A stretch of DNA of 64,000 nt, from contig NZ_AP028955.1 in assembly GCF_040369795.1 (NCBI RefSeq), forward strand, positions 372,001 to 436,000. The letters run 5' to 3'. The notes under the pieces are model-generated. The model saw only the letters and a program-made list of their open reading frames with translations, ran no database searches and was not told where the DNA came from. Shown piece by piece: positions 9,934 through 19,000 of this stretch. The position numbers were made by a program, and so were the translations under genes. Origin of the DNA: Spiroplasma_E ixodetis_B. GTDB taxonomy: Bacteria; Bacillota_I; Bacilli_A; Mycoplasmatales; VBWQ01. Numbering within the stretch: the first letter of the stretch is position 1; every line of letters begins with the position of its first letter.

Positions 9934-11305
9934 GGTAATGTTTAGTAATCTGTGTAACTTACAAAAATAACTATGTTTAATTAATTCTAGTAAATAAAAT
10001 TAAATAACTAGAAAGAGTGAGTTACGTATGTCTAAAAAACAAAATATTAATAATAATGATCCAATATCAAAAGCAGTAGATTTATTATTAGAAAATACTG
10101 AAGATTTAACAACAGTTTTTAAAGAGGGAGGTTTATATAAAGAATTAACAAAAAGATTAGTTGAAAAAATGTTGAATTCTGAAATGAAAAATTATTTAGG
10201 ATATGAAAAAAATCAACATAATAATAGTGATAATGCTCGTAATGGTATAAATTCAAAAAAATTAATAACCCAACAAGGTAAAATTGAGATTAATGTACCA
10301 CGAGATCGTAATAGTAATTTTGAGCCAGTAATAGTTGCAAAAAGACAAAGAAGATTTGATGGTTTTGATCAACAAGTTCTTTCATTATATGCCAAAGGCA
10401 TGACTTTATCAGATATTAGAATGCAGTTACAAGAGTTATATCATGGTGCTGATATTAGCGAAAGTGTTATTAGTCAAATTACTGATGATGTTATTGATGA
10501 TGTTAAAGCATGACAAAATCGGCCATTAGAAAGTGTTTATCCGATTGTTTATTTTGATTGTATAGTAGTTAAAGTACGACAAGATAAACGCATTATTAAC
10601 AAATCAGTTTATATAGCACTAGGAGTTGATTTAGAAGGTAAAAAAGATGTTTTAGGTTTATGAATTAGCAAAAATGAAGGTTCTAAGTTTTGATTATCTA
10701 ATTTCACAGAAATGAAAAATCGAGGCTTAAATGATATTCTTATTGCTTGTAGTGACAATTTAACAGGAATGTCATAAGCAATACAATCAGTTTATCCTAA
10801 AACCGAACATCAATTATGCATAGTTCATCAAATTAGAAATAGTTTAAAATATGTTTCATACAAACATAGAAAATCACTAGTTACAGATTTAAAACCAATT
10901 TATAGTGCATGTAGTTAAGAACAAGCAATGCAAGTTTTAGAATCTTTTGAAAGTAAATGAAATAAACAATATCCTCAAATTGCTAAATCATGATATAAAA
11001 ATTGAGATAATTTAATGGTTTTTATTAGTTATTCTGCAGAAATCAAAAGAGTTATTTATACAACAAATGCTATTGAATCTGTTAATAGTCAATTACGAAA
11101 AGTTATTAGAAATAAAAAAGTTTTTCCAAATGATATGGCAGTTTTTAAAATATTTTACTTAGCAATTGAAAATATAACAAAAAAATGAACAATGCCAATT
11201 CAAAATTGAAATACAGCAATTGCTCATTTTATGATAAAATTTGAAGATAGAATTAATCTAAACTAGTAACTTTGTAAAAAGATACACAGATTTTTAAAAA
11301 GCCTC
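9934..11305 (+). mobile_element. IS256-family element copy 1
   Basis: A 1,372-bp element from GGTAATGTTTAGTAATCTG to the right end ...AAAAAGCCTC. The ends are imperfect inverted repeats sharing AATCTGTGTA. It is flanked by an 8-bp duplication ATTTTTTT (9926-9933 and 11306-11313), typical of IS256-type elements. It is the only IS256 copy here without a nested insertion or truncation, though its transposase carries two stops. Confidence 0.9.
10028..11266 (+). pseudogene. IS256-family (mutator-type) transposase, two nonsense codons
   Basis: The frame runs from MSKKQNINNNDPISKAV to DRINLN, 412 codons, in the normal size range for the family. Catalytic blocks are visible: YFDCIVVKVRQD (first Asp), ACSDNLTGMS (second Asp) and TTNAIESVNSQLRK (Glu). 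TGA encodes Trp. TAA replaces GAA at 10775-10777 (directly after GMS) and at 10916-10918 (SACS-EQAMQ), as seen by comparison with the other copies, so this copy is inactive as it stands. Confidence 0.9.
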
Positions 11306-11387
11306 ATTTTTTTTGGTTTTTTCTCTTAAGTTTTCTTTTAAAAAATAATTAAAAATAAAATAATTTTACATTATCTTTAAAAAATAA

Positions 11388-11416
11388 TTGTAAATGTGAA
11401 AAATATCTATTATAAT
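11388..11416 (+). promoter_or_regulatory. promoter of the tRNA cluster
   Basis: TTGTAA at 11388-11393, a 17-base spacer and a perfect TATAAT at 11411-11416 sit about 50 bases before the first tRNA. This is one of the best sigma-A promoters in the window. Confidence 0.7.
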
Positions 11417-11463
11417 GATTAAGGTTTTTTAAGAATAAATAATTCTAATAAAACAAAAAATAA

Positions 11464-11539
11464 GGAGTATTAGCTCAGCTGGGAGAGCAATTGCCTTACA
11501 AGCAATAGGTCGGCGGTTCAAGTCCGTCATACTCCACCA
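11464..11539 (+). tRNA. tRNA-Val (anticodon TAC)
   Basis: Acceptor GGAGTAT pairs with ATACTCC, the anticodon loop is CTTACAA in an ATTGC/GCAAT stem, and the 3' CCA is encoded. First gene of a seven-tRNA cluster. Confidence 0.97.
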
Positions 11540-11546
11540 TTTACCT

Positions 11547-11623
11547 GCTGATGTAGCTCAATCCGGCAGAGCAACGGTTTTGTAAACCGTAGGTTGCAGG
11601 TTCGATTCCTGTCATCAGCACCA
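11547..11623 (+). tRNA. tRNA-Thr (anticodon TGT)
   Basis: Acceptor GCTGATG/CATCAGC, anticodon loop TTTGTAA in an ACGGT/ACCGT stem, encoded CCA. Confidence 0.97.
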
Positions 11624-11634
11624 TTATTATTTAT

Positions 11635-11719
11635 GGAGGGGTAGCAAAGTGGCCAACTGCACCTGGCTGTAAACCAGATCTCTTCGAGTTCGGGGGTTCG
11701 ACTCCCTCCCCCTCCACCA
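11635..11719 (+). tRNA. tRNA-Tyr (anticodon GTA)
   Basis: Class II tRNA with a long variable arm; anticodon loop CTGTAAA between CTGG and CCAG, acceptor GGAGGGG paired with CCCCTCC, encoded CCA. Confidence 0.97.
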
Positions 11720-11729
11720 TATTACTTAT

Positions 11730-11804
11730 TGGGGTGTAGCCAAGCGGTAAGGCAACGGCCTTTGACGCCGTCATGCGTTGGTTCAAATCCAACCACCTCA
11801 GCCA
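11730..11804 (+). tRNA. tRNA-Gln (anticodon TTG)
   Basis: Acceptor TGGGGTG/CACCTCA with one G-T pair, anticodon loop CTTTGAC in an ACGGC/GCCGT stem, encoded GCCA end. Confidence 0.96.
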
Positions 11805-11820
11805 TATATTTTATTAATTT

Positions 11821-11895
11821 GTCCTCGTAGCTCAGCGGTAGAGCACTCGGCTTTTAACCGAGGTGTCGCAAGTTCGATCCTTGCCGGGGACACCA
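11821..11895 (+). tRNA. tRNA-Lys (anticodon TTT)
   Basis: Acceptor GTCCTCG/CGGGGAC, anticodon loop CTTTTAA in a CTCGG/CCGAG stem, encoded CCA. Confidence 0.97.
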
Positions 11896-11901
11896 TTTGA
11901 T

Positions 11902-11989
11902 GCCCAGGTGGTGAAATGGCAGACACGTCGGGCTTAAGATCCGATGACTTTTACAGGTTGTGCGAGTTCGAGTCTCGCTCTGGGCACCA
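11902..11989 (+). tRNA. tRNA-Leu (anticodon TAA)
   Basis: Class II tRNA; anticodon loop CTTAAGA in a TCGGG/TCCGA-type stem, long variable arm, acceptor GCCCAGG with TCTGGGC, encoded CCA. Confidence 0.96.
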
Positions 11990-12010
11990 TTTTATATATT
12001 TATTAATGAC

Positions 12011-12032
12011 GAGGAAGTATTCCTCATTTTTT
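12011..12032 (+). terminator. terminator after the sixth tRNA
   Basis: GAGGAA-GTA-TTCCTC followed by ATTTTTT. It would end or reduce transcription before the last tRNA-Leu, which may therefore depend on readthrough or its own promoter in the following A+T-rich bases. Confidence 0.75.
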
Positions 12033-12054
12033 ATAAATAAGTAAACTATATTTT

Positions 12055-12136
12055 GTCCAGATGGCGAAATGGCAGACGCAGTAGACTCAAAATCTACCGA
12101 GAAATCATGCGGGTTCGAGTCCCGCTCTGGGCACCA
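12055..12136 (+). tRNA. tRNA-Leu (anticodon CAA)
   Basis: Class II tRNA; anticodon loop CTCAAAA in a GTAGA/TCTAC stem, acceptor GTCCAGA with TCTGGGC, encoded CCA. Confidence 0.95.
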
Positions 12137-12157
12137 CTAATATTAAATTATTAGTAT

Positions 12158-12191
12158 AAAAAAGTATTCTTAAAAGAATACCTTTTTATTT
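12158..12191. terminator. bidirectional terminator between tRNA cluster and a minus-strand gene
   Basis: AAAAAGTATTCTT and AAGAATACCTTTTT form a stem with A-run and T-run arms, suited to ending both the tRNA transcript and the convergent gene at 12210. Confidence 0.75.
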
Positions 12192-12209
12192 TTATAACAT
12201 TAAATATTA

Positions 12210-13238
12210 TTAAACTGATAATCGACGTTCTGAAGATGGTTGTTTAATAGGCAAACGTTCTTCAGAATTTAATGTTGCTATATTAAGTGGTTTAGGATCA
12301 GGTATTTCAACAACATGAGAAGTTGACATGACTAATTGTGTTTCCTCTCCATTATTAATTTTTTCTGGATTAAAAGATTTATTTAATAATGAAGTATTAT
12401 CATCACTATCTTCAGAACTTGATGATGATGGCGAAGATGTACTGCTAGAAACATTTTCATAAGTATCTTCTTCATCAAAATTATTAACATCCACACATCA
12501 ATTTTCATATAATTCCATTCCAGTATTTATTAATAAACCAGTACCAACTGTTGCAAAACCAGCTATTGTTGCTCAAAAAGCAATTGATCTTTTTTTATAA
12601 AATGGTTGATCATCATCATTATTATTTGGATTACTTAATTCATGATATGCAAAAAGACTAACACCAGTAATCGCACTAGCAATAGTTATTGGCGCTAATA
12701 AACTTGCTGCTGTATTGCCTATTTTTTGTCATATATTACGTTGTTGATTTATTACATTTTCTTCATTATTAGGTACACAACATTCTGATATTTTTTTACT
12801 GATTGTCACTATGTGATTTAAACTTGAAGCTGCTGCTGCTTTAATAAAAGCATATGTAACAGGTAATGTATCTGGATTGGGTGTTGGTCAGTTAAGTCAA
12901 GTTACTGCTAGCGGTAATAATGGTGCTGTTGCAAAACTTACTCCTGTTAATAAATTGTTAATCCTTACATTATTAATATTTCGATATCTTAATATTAAAT
13001 TAGTTAACGAAATTTTTGAATTAACTGCGCCTTCCACCATAAAACATAATGCTGGTACTAGTGATAATAATCCATCTTGATATAATAAATAGTTACCCCC
13101 AGTTACCATTGAATTACCAATAGTAAGTAATACATCTCTTATAGTAGGTGCTACCCTATTTCTATTATTAGTTGATATTAAATCATTTGGTAATAATTGT
13201 TCTGTAGAAGAATAACTTCTTGCTGGTGATAAATCCAT
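12210..13238 (-). CDS. membrane protein with Ser/Asp-rich tail, function unknown
   Basis: A 342-residue protein read through several TGA-Trp codons. A polar N-terminus (MDLSPARSYSSTEQLLPND) is followed by several hydrophobic stretches (LLSLVPALCFMVEGAV; SLLAPITIASAITGVSLFA; AFWATIAGFATVGTGLLIN), then a C-terminal tail with an acidic/serine tract (about residues 256-275) and a proline-bearing end. The Met at 13238 is preferred over that at 13247 because the AAAGGA site lies eight bases upstream of it and only touches the other. A hairpin that looks like an attenuator lies upstream. I do not recognise the family; it looks like a lineage-specific membrane protein whose polar tail may face the host or the cytoplasm. 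Confidence 0.7.
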
Positions 13239-13285
13239 ATTTTTCATCCTTTCTAAAAAATAATTTAAAGTAATAAAATTAATAT

Positions 13286-13363
13286 AAAAAAACCCATATT
13301 AAGAATTACAATCCTTAAATATGAGCTAAACTCTAGTCTTTATTTATTACTTCTTGTATTATA
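13286..13363 (-). promoter_or_regulatory. leader with terminator-like hairpin upstream of the 12210-13238 gene
   Basis: Read on the minus strand, TATAAT (13363-13358) is followed by about 35 bases and then a hairpin (CATATTTAAGGATT pairing with AATTCTTAATATG, 13323-13295) directly followed by GG and seven U. The gene's ribosome site comes about 35 bases later. This is the layout of a transcription attenuator, but no known riboswitch class is evident. Confidence 0.5.
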
Positions 13364-13689
13364 ACCCTATATTAAATAAATGAAAGTAATATAATTATTA
13401 ATATTAAAATTATGAAAAATAATTTTAAAAACTTAAATAATTAAATTAATAACACTAAAAAATAAATTTTTATTATTTCCTTATATAAGGAAAAGTTTTA
13501 TTTTTTATTAATCTTTTTTAAAATTTACTCAAAACCCTTGTTTTTTTTCTTATTATTTATTTTTAATAATATCATTTTATTTAATAAAATAAAATTTTGA
13601 TTTTCTATATATTTTTCAATACACATTATTAATAAATAACATCACAAAATTTTATTTACTGAAATTGGTTTTAATAAAATATTTTTTTG

Positions 13690-13695
13690 TATAAT
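13690..13695 (+). promoter_or_regulatory. -10 box for the NSS transporter operon
   Basis: TATAAT, 30 bases ahead of the ATG, with TTGGTT at 13665-13670 as a weak -35 at a 19-base distance. The rest of 13364-13689 is A+T-rich and I see no gene in it. Confidence 0.45.
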
Positions 13696-13725
13696 TAACT
13701 GTTATAAAGGAGGTCATTTATTAAT

Positions 13726-15270
13726 ATGAAAAAACAACGCTTAAATATCTCAAAATTAGGATTCTTACTTTCAGTAATTGGTTCGGCAGTAGGATTAGGT
13801 GGTATTTGAGGATTTCCAACTCAAATGTATAACCATCATGGTGCTTTTCTAATCCCTTTTTTAATATGTATGGTAATTTGTGCAATACCAGTTTTATTTA
13901 TTGAAATGACAATTGGTAATAAATATCGCAAAAATCATATTGAATTTTTTAGTGATGTTGGAGGTAAAAAGGGTGCTTTTTTCTCTTGATTGCATTCAAC
14001 AACCGTTATTTTACTAATTACTTATTATAGTGTTTTAGTAGGATGAACTTTAATTAATATTATTATTATTTTTACTTCTAATTTAAATAAAGGTTCTTAT
14101 TTTTATCATAATATTTTACAACAAACAAATGATCAAGATATTAGCGATTTAAATAGCCTAGGTAAATTAAATTGAATGATTTTACTTGCAACAATTGGTG
14201 TATGAATTATTTTGGGTATTATTCTATTAGGTGGTGTTGAAAAAGGAATTGAAAAAGCCAATAAAATTATGATTCCATTTTTATTTTTAATGATTATTAT
14301 TTTAGCAATTTATACTAGTACATTATCGGGTGCTAAGCTTGGATTAAATGTAATGTTTGATTTAGATGCTAAAGAATTATTAAATCCTGGATTATGAAAA
14401 AATGCTTTTGGTCAATCATTCTTTATGTTATCAACATGTACAGGAACCATTTATATTTATGCAGCTCATGATCCTGAAAAACAAGATAGTACTAATCAAG
14501 CTTTTGTAGTAGCCTTTGTTACTATCGTTATTGGTATATTAACAACAATTATTTTTTTTAATTCAATAGGTGCAATTGCTCAAAATCAAGGTAAAACTGA
14601 TATTAAATATGTATTTCAAGCAGGTCCTGCTTTGATTTTCCAAGTAATACCACAATTATTCGCTATTATTAATAATCAAATTCCTATTTTAGGAAATATT
14701 TTAGCAATATTATTTTTTGTTACACTTTTCTTTGCGGGTATGTCCTCACTAATTGGTCAAGTTGAATCAATGGTAAATGGTCTAGAATATGAAATTAATT
14801 TAAAGCGCAAACAAGTATTAGCAATATCATTATTAGGAGCAATGGCAGTATCATTATTATTTACCTTTAGTAATTAACCAGCGCTGTTTAATGGGCTAGC
14901 AATCTGAGTAGCACAAATTTGATTACTAATAATTGGGTTTATTTTATTAATTGGTATTAGTCCATATGGTTGAAAACTATATGATACATTAAAATTATAT
15001 AATAATGAAAATTCATGAATGAAATGAACAAAAGGATATAAAATAGTAATTTTAATTATCGCACCAATTTTTATTTTAATTAATATTGCTGCTGGTATCT
15101 ATGATTTTATTATTAATATTATCAATGCTAATTTTGTCTATGGTACAGTTGGTCTAACACTTGGTGTTTGATTAGTTTTACTTTTAACTTTTATCTTAAC
15201 TTATCATAAAAATATTCATAATGGTTTTAATAAATTATTTAAAATAAAAACAAAAACTGAAAGAGGTTAA
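13726..15270 (+). pseudogene. NSS-family sodium-dependent amino-acid transporter, one nonsense codon
   Basis: The frame encodes 513 residues of a neurotransmitter:sodium-symporter (SNF family) protein. The N-terminal GSAVGLGGIWGFPTQMYNHHG is the sodium- and substrate-binding first helix; about eleven further hydrophobic helices follow. TGA codons fill Trp positions. A TAA at 14875-14877 interrupts the frame between FTFSN and PALFNGLAIW, after about the ninth helix; frame and similarity continue normally to TAA at 15268. It is therefore either a recent pseudogene or a truncated protein, unless the base is a sequencing error. The ATG follows a strong AAAGGAGG. A 37-codon gene starts six bases after the final stop and probably encodes its companion peptide. 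Confidence 0.85.
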
Positions 15271-15275
15271 AAAAA

Positions 15276-15389
15276 ATGGATGTTGGAGCAATTATTTTAA
15301 TGGTAATTTCTTCAGTAAGTATTATTGGTCTTTTTATTTTCTTTGTCATAATGGATTTTAAAAGTCATAAAAAACAAAAAAGAAAATAA
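15276..15389 (+). CDS. 37-residue membrane peptide, probable NSS transporter small subunit (MetS-like)
   Basis: A single-helix peptide: a short acidic N-terminus (MDVGAIILM), one helix of about 25 hydrophobic residues, and a basic tail ending HKKQKRK. It begins six bases after the transporter's stop and its AGAGG ribosome site lies inside the transporter's last codons, so translation is coupled. Tiny one-helix proteins encoded next to bacterial NSS transporters are known (the MetS subunit of the corynebacterial MetPS methionine/alanine importer); size, topology and position match, but I infer the role by analogy only. Confidence 0.65.
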   Translation: MDVGAIILMVISSVSIIGLFIFFVIMDFKSHKKQKRK

Positions 15390-15451
15390 AAAAACAAAGA
15401 ATAATATTTTTTAAAATATTTTAGTATACTTATTATTAAATGGTGAGTGAA

Positions 15452-15910
15452 ATGGAAAAAAATAAATTAAAACAAATTTTATTAATTAGCAAAATAACTT
15501 TAACAATTGCTTCTTTATTTTTATTTTTAGTTTGACTAATGTTTATGACTAATAATTTTTTTCCTAAATCTCAAAACTCATTTGTTGCCAAAATTATGAA
15601 TACTTCAATTCAAATTATGATTTGACCAATTACTAGTATAATTCTATTTATTTTTATTATGCCAATATGAGTTACTAATAAAAAACAAATTTTATTAGTA
15701 TTTTTAACATTGTCACTAATTATCACAATATTGTGTACAACTTTCCTTTTCAGTTTAAATATTAATAAATTCTGAATTATATGATTAATTGCTCATTTTT
15801 TTGCTATAGCTTCAATTATTTTTGTAATTTTTTATTTTTTCTTTAAAGAAAAACTTCTTTTATTTAAAAAGAAAAAAATAAACATATTGAAAAAAAAGAT
15901 TAAAAAATAA
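15452..15910 (+). CDS. four-helix membrane protein, unknown
   Basis: A 152-residue, strongly hydrophobic protein starting MEKNKLKQILLISKIT, with four predicted helices (about 14-34, 55-75, 84-106 and 112-135), several TGA-Trp codons and a very basic C-terminus ending KKKIKK. GTG at 15443, three codons upstream in the same frame, is an alternative start. It follows the NSS pair by about 60 bases and could belong to the same transcript. No family recognised. Confidence 0.65.
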
Positions 15911-15938
15911 TTTTTTTTAACTTGTTTATCAAAAGTAG

Positions 15939-15968
15939 TTGACTTTAATTTTAGTAATATGATATAAA
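15939..15968 (+). promoter_or_regulatory. promoter of tRNA-Gly
   Basis: TTGACT at 15939-15944 and TATAAA at 15963-15968, 18-base spacer, about 20 bases before the tRNA. Confidence 0.65.
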
Positions 15969-15989
15969 TACATGGTGGTTAACATAACT

Positions 15990-16063
15990 GCGGGTGTCGT
16001 ATAATGGTATTATTACAGCCTTCCAAGCTGAAGACGTGGGTTCGATTCCCATCACCCGCTCCA
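15990..16063 (+). tRNA. tRNA-Gly (anticodon TCC)
   Basis: Acceptor GCGGGTG/CACCCGC, anticodon loop TTCCAAG in a CAGCC/GGCTG-type stem, T-loop GGTTCGATTCC and encoded CCA. It stands alone with its own promoter and terminator. Confidence 0.97.
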
Positions 16064-16065
16064 TT

Positions 16066-16110
16066 ATAAAAAAATAAAAGCCGTAATTAATACGCCTTTT
16101 ATTTTTTTAT
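16066..16110. terminator. bidirectional terminator
   Basis: A long stem of ATAAAAAAATAAAAG with CTTTTATTTTTTTAT, closed by CGTA-ATTAA-TACG. It serves tRNA-Gly and the convergent small genes. Confidence 0.8.
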
Positions 16111-16116
16111 AATGGT

Positions 16117-16314
16117 TTATATTTTAGGACCTTTTTTAGTTTGTAGTACTACTGCTGTTTCTTCATCACTATAATTACTACAAGCACATTTATTAACTAT
16201 TTCTGCTCATGAATTTACTGGATACATAACTAAAGACATTCCATTAGTTTTTTCTGGTAATGATTCTAAATATTTTATTTTATTATTTGTGCATTCTTCT
16301 AAATTAATTTTCAT
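16117..16314 (-). CDS. small hypothetical protein (65 residues)
   Basis: Begins MKINLEECTNNKIKYLES and ends LQTKKGPKI, soluble and mixed charged, with three Cys (one CAC pair) and one TGA-Trp. Its ATG overlaps the stop of the upstream small gene by one base (TAATG), so the two form a coupled pair. No family recognised. Confidence 0.55.
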
Positions 16315-16541
16315 TAGTTATCCCCTACTTCTTTTAAAATTCGACTATTAAAAGCGTCTGCTAAGAACTTATAAACTTTTACTTCGGAAATATTTTTTAA
16401 ATCATACCAATTAATGATGTCAGTTAATTTTAAAATCACATCATGATATTTTATAAAATAAGTTTTATTTTCAACATTTGCTCACTTTTCTAAACTCATT
16501 GCATAATAAATTATTCCATCTCTATAAAATTGTGATTTCAT
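16314..16541 (-). CDS. small hypothetical protein (75 residues)
   Basis: Starts MKSQFYRDGIIYYAMSLE after a strong AAAGGAG site and ends FNSRILKEVGDN. It uses both TGA and TGG for Trp. Soluble, helix-rich by composition. First gene of a two-gene minus-strand unit whose functions I cannot assign. Confidence 0.55.
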
Positions 16542-16738
16542 ATTTTTCACTCCTTTAAACGATATAATAAAACAAAAAACCTAATTTAAATACAAAAATT
16601 TAAACGAGTTCTATAAAAAAACCAAAATATTTTGTTCTAAAGTTCCTTTAAAACTTTAATACAATTGTAACTCATTTACAAGAAATGCCAAGTAAAATCA
16701 ATAAAAAAAATAAATAACTTAAAATTAATATAAAGAGA
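16542..16738. other. non-coding A+T-rich gap
   Basis: No gene or clear structure seen beyond likely promoter-type sequence for the two minus-strand small genes. Confidence 0.4.
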
Positions 16739-16771
16739 TAAATAAAGATTGCAAATGCAATCTTTATTTAT
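16739..16771. terminator. terminator hairpin
   Basis: AAATAAAGATTGCA and TGCAATCTTTATTT form a near-perfect stem with A-run and T-run flanks, directly downstream (minus strand) of the decayed gene at 16773-17115. Confidence 0.75.
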
Positions 16772-16772
16772 A

Positions 16773-17115
16773 ATTGTACTGAAATTCTTTTTAAAACAAA
16801 ATTTTTTATATTCACTGATTGGAACTTCAGTTTTATTTATTAAATCGCTTACTTGTTTTTGTCATTTTTTAACTAAGTTTTTCATCTCTACATAGTCAGG
16901 TGTAACAATAGAAACAAAAATAATCATTTGTTTCATAATTTGTAACTTAACCTCACAATGTTTCTTATTGACTAATCTGGTGTCTCAAGCATAAGCAAGA
17001 ACTGTTCTATTGCTTACTGCTACTTTAATTAATTTGTTTTAGTTTTATCTTTAGGAATTTCTTTTAATCTTTTTTCCTTTTCTTTAAAAATTTAATTTAA
17101 TAAAAACCCTAACAT
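16773..17115 (-). pseudogene. decayed gene of unknown function
   Basis: Starts MLGFLLN at 17115 then TAA, continues IFKEKEKRLKEIPKDKTKT, shifts frame and reads VAVSNRTVLAYAWDTRLVNKK...MKQMIIFVSIVTPDYVEMKNLVKKWQ to another probable shift before the terminator. The mixture of a good ribosomal-frame composition with a stop and frameshifts marks a dead gene. I do not recognise it. Confidence 0.55.
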
Positions 17116-17407
17116 AGAAATATAACTATATTAGGAATGAACAGTTATTGAACATTTATTAAATTTTGAATATATAATAACATAAAAAATAATACTTTTG
17201 ATGAAAATTATAATTAACGCTTATATAAGTATTGATATTTAATTTCCTATACATTTATTTTTTATAAATAATTAAATTATAAAACTTCTAAGGAAATAAC
17301 TATTTCTAATTAAACAATAGTTATCTAATACAAGACTAAATGAAAAATATATATATTAAATGTAGATACTATGATATAATTTTTCTAAAATTAATATAAT
17401 TTTTTAC

Positions 17408-17446
17408 CTATTTACTTTTATTTTAAAGTAAATAGGTTTTTTTAAA
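17408..17446 (+). terminator. strong terminator hairpin upstream of a truncated gene
   Basis: CCTATTTACTTT-TATTTT-AAAGTAAATAGG plus TTTTTTT. It is preceded by TATAAT-like boxes (around 17373-17400) and followed by AAAGGAG at 17446-17453, so it could also act as an attenuator for the gene that the next IS5 copy interrupts. The stretch 17116-17407 holds nothing else that I can see. Confidence 0.6.
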
Positions 17447-17473
17447 AAAGGAGATATTTAGAAGTTCTATATA

Positions 17474-18621
17474 AGACATATTCCGTAAATAAATTTAATC
17501 AATTGTCAATAATAATATTTATAAATTTTTTAGTGTTAATAATTATAGAAGTTAATATTTTTAAAAAAATACTTTAAAAATAAATTTATATTTCAAACAC
17601 AAAAATTGTTAATATTATTTTTATATTAACTTGATAAAAATTTAAATTTTTAAAAAAATATTTTTAATATTTTTTTATTTTAATGGTTTTGTTTTATTAA
17701 AAATTTCACAAAGTAAGTTAAATCTTAAGTACATAAGTCTAAATATACTTTTTCTACATTTATTTATTAAAATTTTGAATCTTTTTAATCAAGCAAAAAC
17801 ATGTTCAACTTTAATTCTAATTTTTGAAATAATTTTATTGTAGATTTTTTCTTGTTTAGTTAATTTTTTATTTTTAGTTTTTTTAATTGGTAATATAGTA
17901 TTTTTATAAATATTTTGTATTACTTGATATCCCAAATCACCAATAATTATTGTTTTTTCTGAAAATTCAAGATTTGAATTTTTTAATATTTGAAAATCAC
18001 GTACTTTTCCATTATCAGCAAAAAGATCAACATTTTTTTTATTAAAAAAGTCATATATAATTTGAAATTTTATAGAAAACATTGAACTTTTACCAGAAAA
18101 ATATTCTAACTGTAGTTTTTTTTAGTTGGTCTTTCAATTTCAATTTCAGTTGAATCAATTAAATAAAATTGAAATTCATTTAAATCTTCTTTTTTTTATC
18201 AATTTTTGATTTATATTTTTTTTAAAAACTGATAATCTTTGTCATCACTAAGTTTATTTTCTACTCAAGTAATATTTTGAAAACAACTTGATGCACTCAT
18301 TTTATATTTAATACTCATTTGGAAAAAAGTATAATATTATTTTCAGTATACTAAAGTCATCATCAATCTTTCTTCAACTGAAAGTTTATATTTTCTACCT
18401 TTAGTTTTTTTAAATTTTCTATTTCAATTAATTTTGTTAACATTTCATCAAAATGAAAACGTTTTATACCAAAATATCTATAAAATTGTTCATTTTTTAA
18501 TTTTTTTAAATTTTCAAAATTCATTTTTATCAACACCTTATTAATTTATTAATAAAGAAATTATAAAATAAATTTTAAATTATTAATTGACTTTTAAAAA
18601 ATTTATTTACGGAATATGTCT
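17474..18621 (-). mobile_element. IS5-family element copy 2
   Basis: 1,148 bp, flanked by the duplication ATA (17471-17473 and 18622-18624). The minus-strand transposase has single-base losses in its first half, so it is inactive; the C-terminal frame (17789-18082, MFSIKFQIIYD...) remains open. It separates a ribosome-site-like AAAGGAG from the coding remnant at 18672. Confidence 0.9.
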
Positions 18622-18671
18622 ATAGTAAAAAGACAGAAAATCTTATAACAGAAAAAGAAAAACAAGTTTTT

Positions 18672-18945
18672 AAAGAAAAAAACAACAACAAATTCAAGAA
18701 AAATTAAACCACAATCACCAATAACAACATCTCTTGTTGAAATATTACTAAATAATAATGAAAAACTTGTTGTTACTATTACTAGTGATCAGTATCTTAA
18801 TAAAGATAACAAACAAGTACCATTATATAAAGTAATTAAAACTTCAGAACCAAATAAAAAAATAAACATTAAAGCAATAAGTTCAATTAAAAACGACAAA
18901 CAACGAATAACAATTATAAATAATACCAATTCACAATCAATATAA
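18672..18945 (+). pseudogene. coding remnant cut by IS5 and a frameshift
   Basis: After the IS5 copy one frame reads SKKTENLITEKEKQVFKEKNNN and stops; the adjacent frame reads KKTTTNSRKIKPQSPITTSL, then a regular polar sequence with VVTITSDQYLNKDNKQVPLYKV, to TAA at 18943-18945. The two overlap at an A-run, so a one-base shift in a single ancestral gene is likely. No family recognised. Confidence 0.5.
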
Positions 18946-18956
18946 AAATAAAATAA

Positions 18957-18998
18957 AATTATTAAAGATTGAAATTGAAATTTTTAATAATTTTATTT
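18957..18998 (+). terminator. terminator hairpin
   Basis: AAAATTATTAAA and TTTTTAATAATTTT flank a short loop, 12 bases after the remnant's stop and just before the IS1595 end. Confidence 0.7.
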
Positions 18999-19000
18999 TT

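Noticed and set aside
12877..13080. Plus-strand ORF inside the 12210-13238 gene
   Set aside because: Antisense to a continuous minus-strand frame that explains the same bases under code 4.
16773..17115. Plectrovirus (SpV1-like) remnant
   Set aside because: Such viral remnants are common in Spiroplasma and the decayed gene could be one, but I could not match any motif to a known viral protein.
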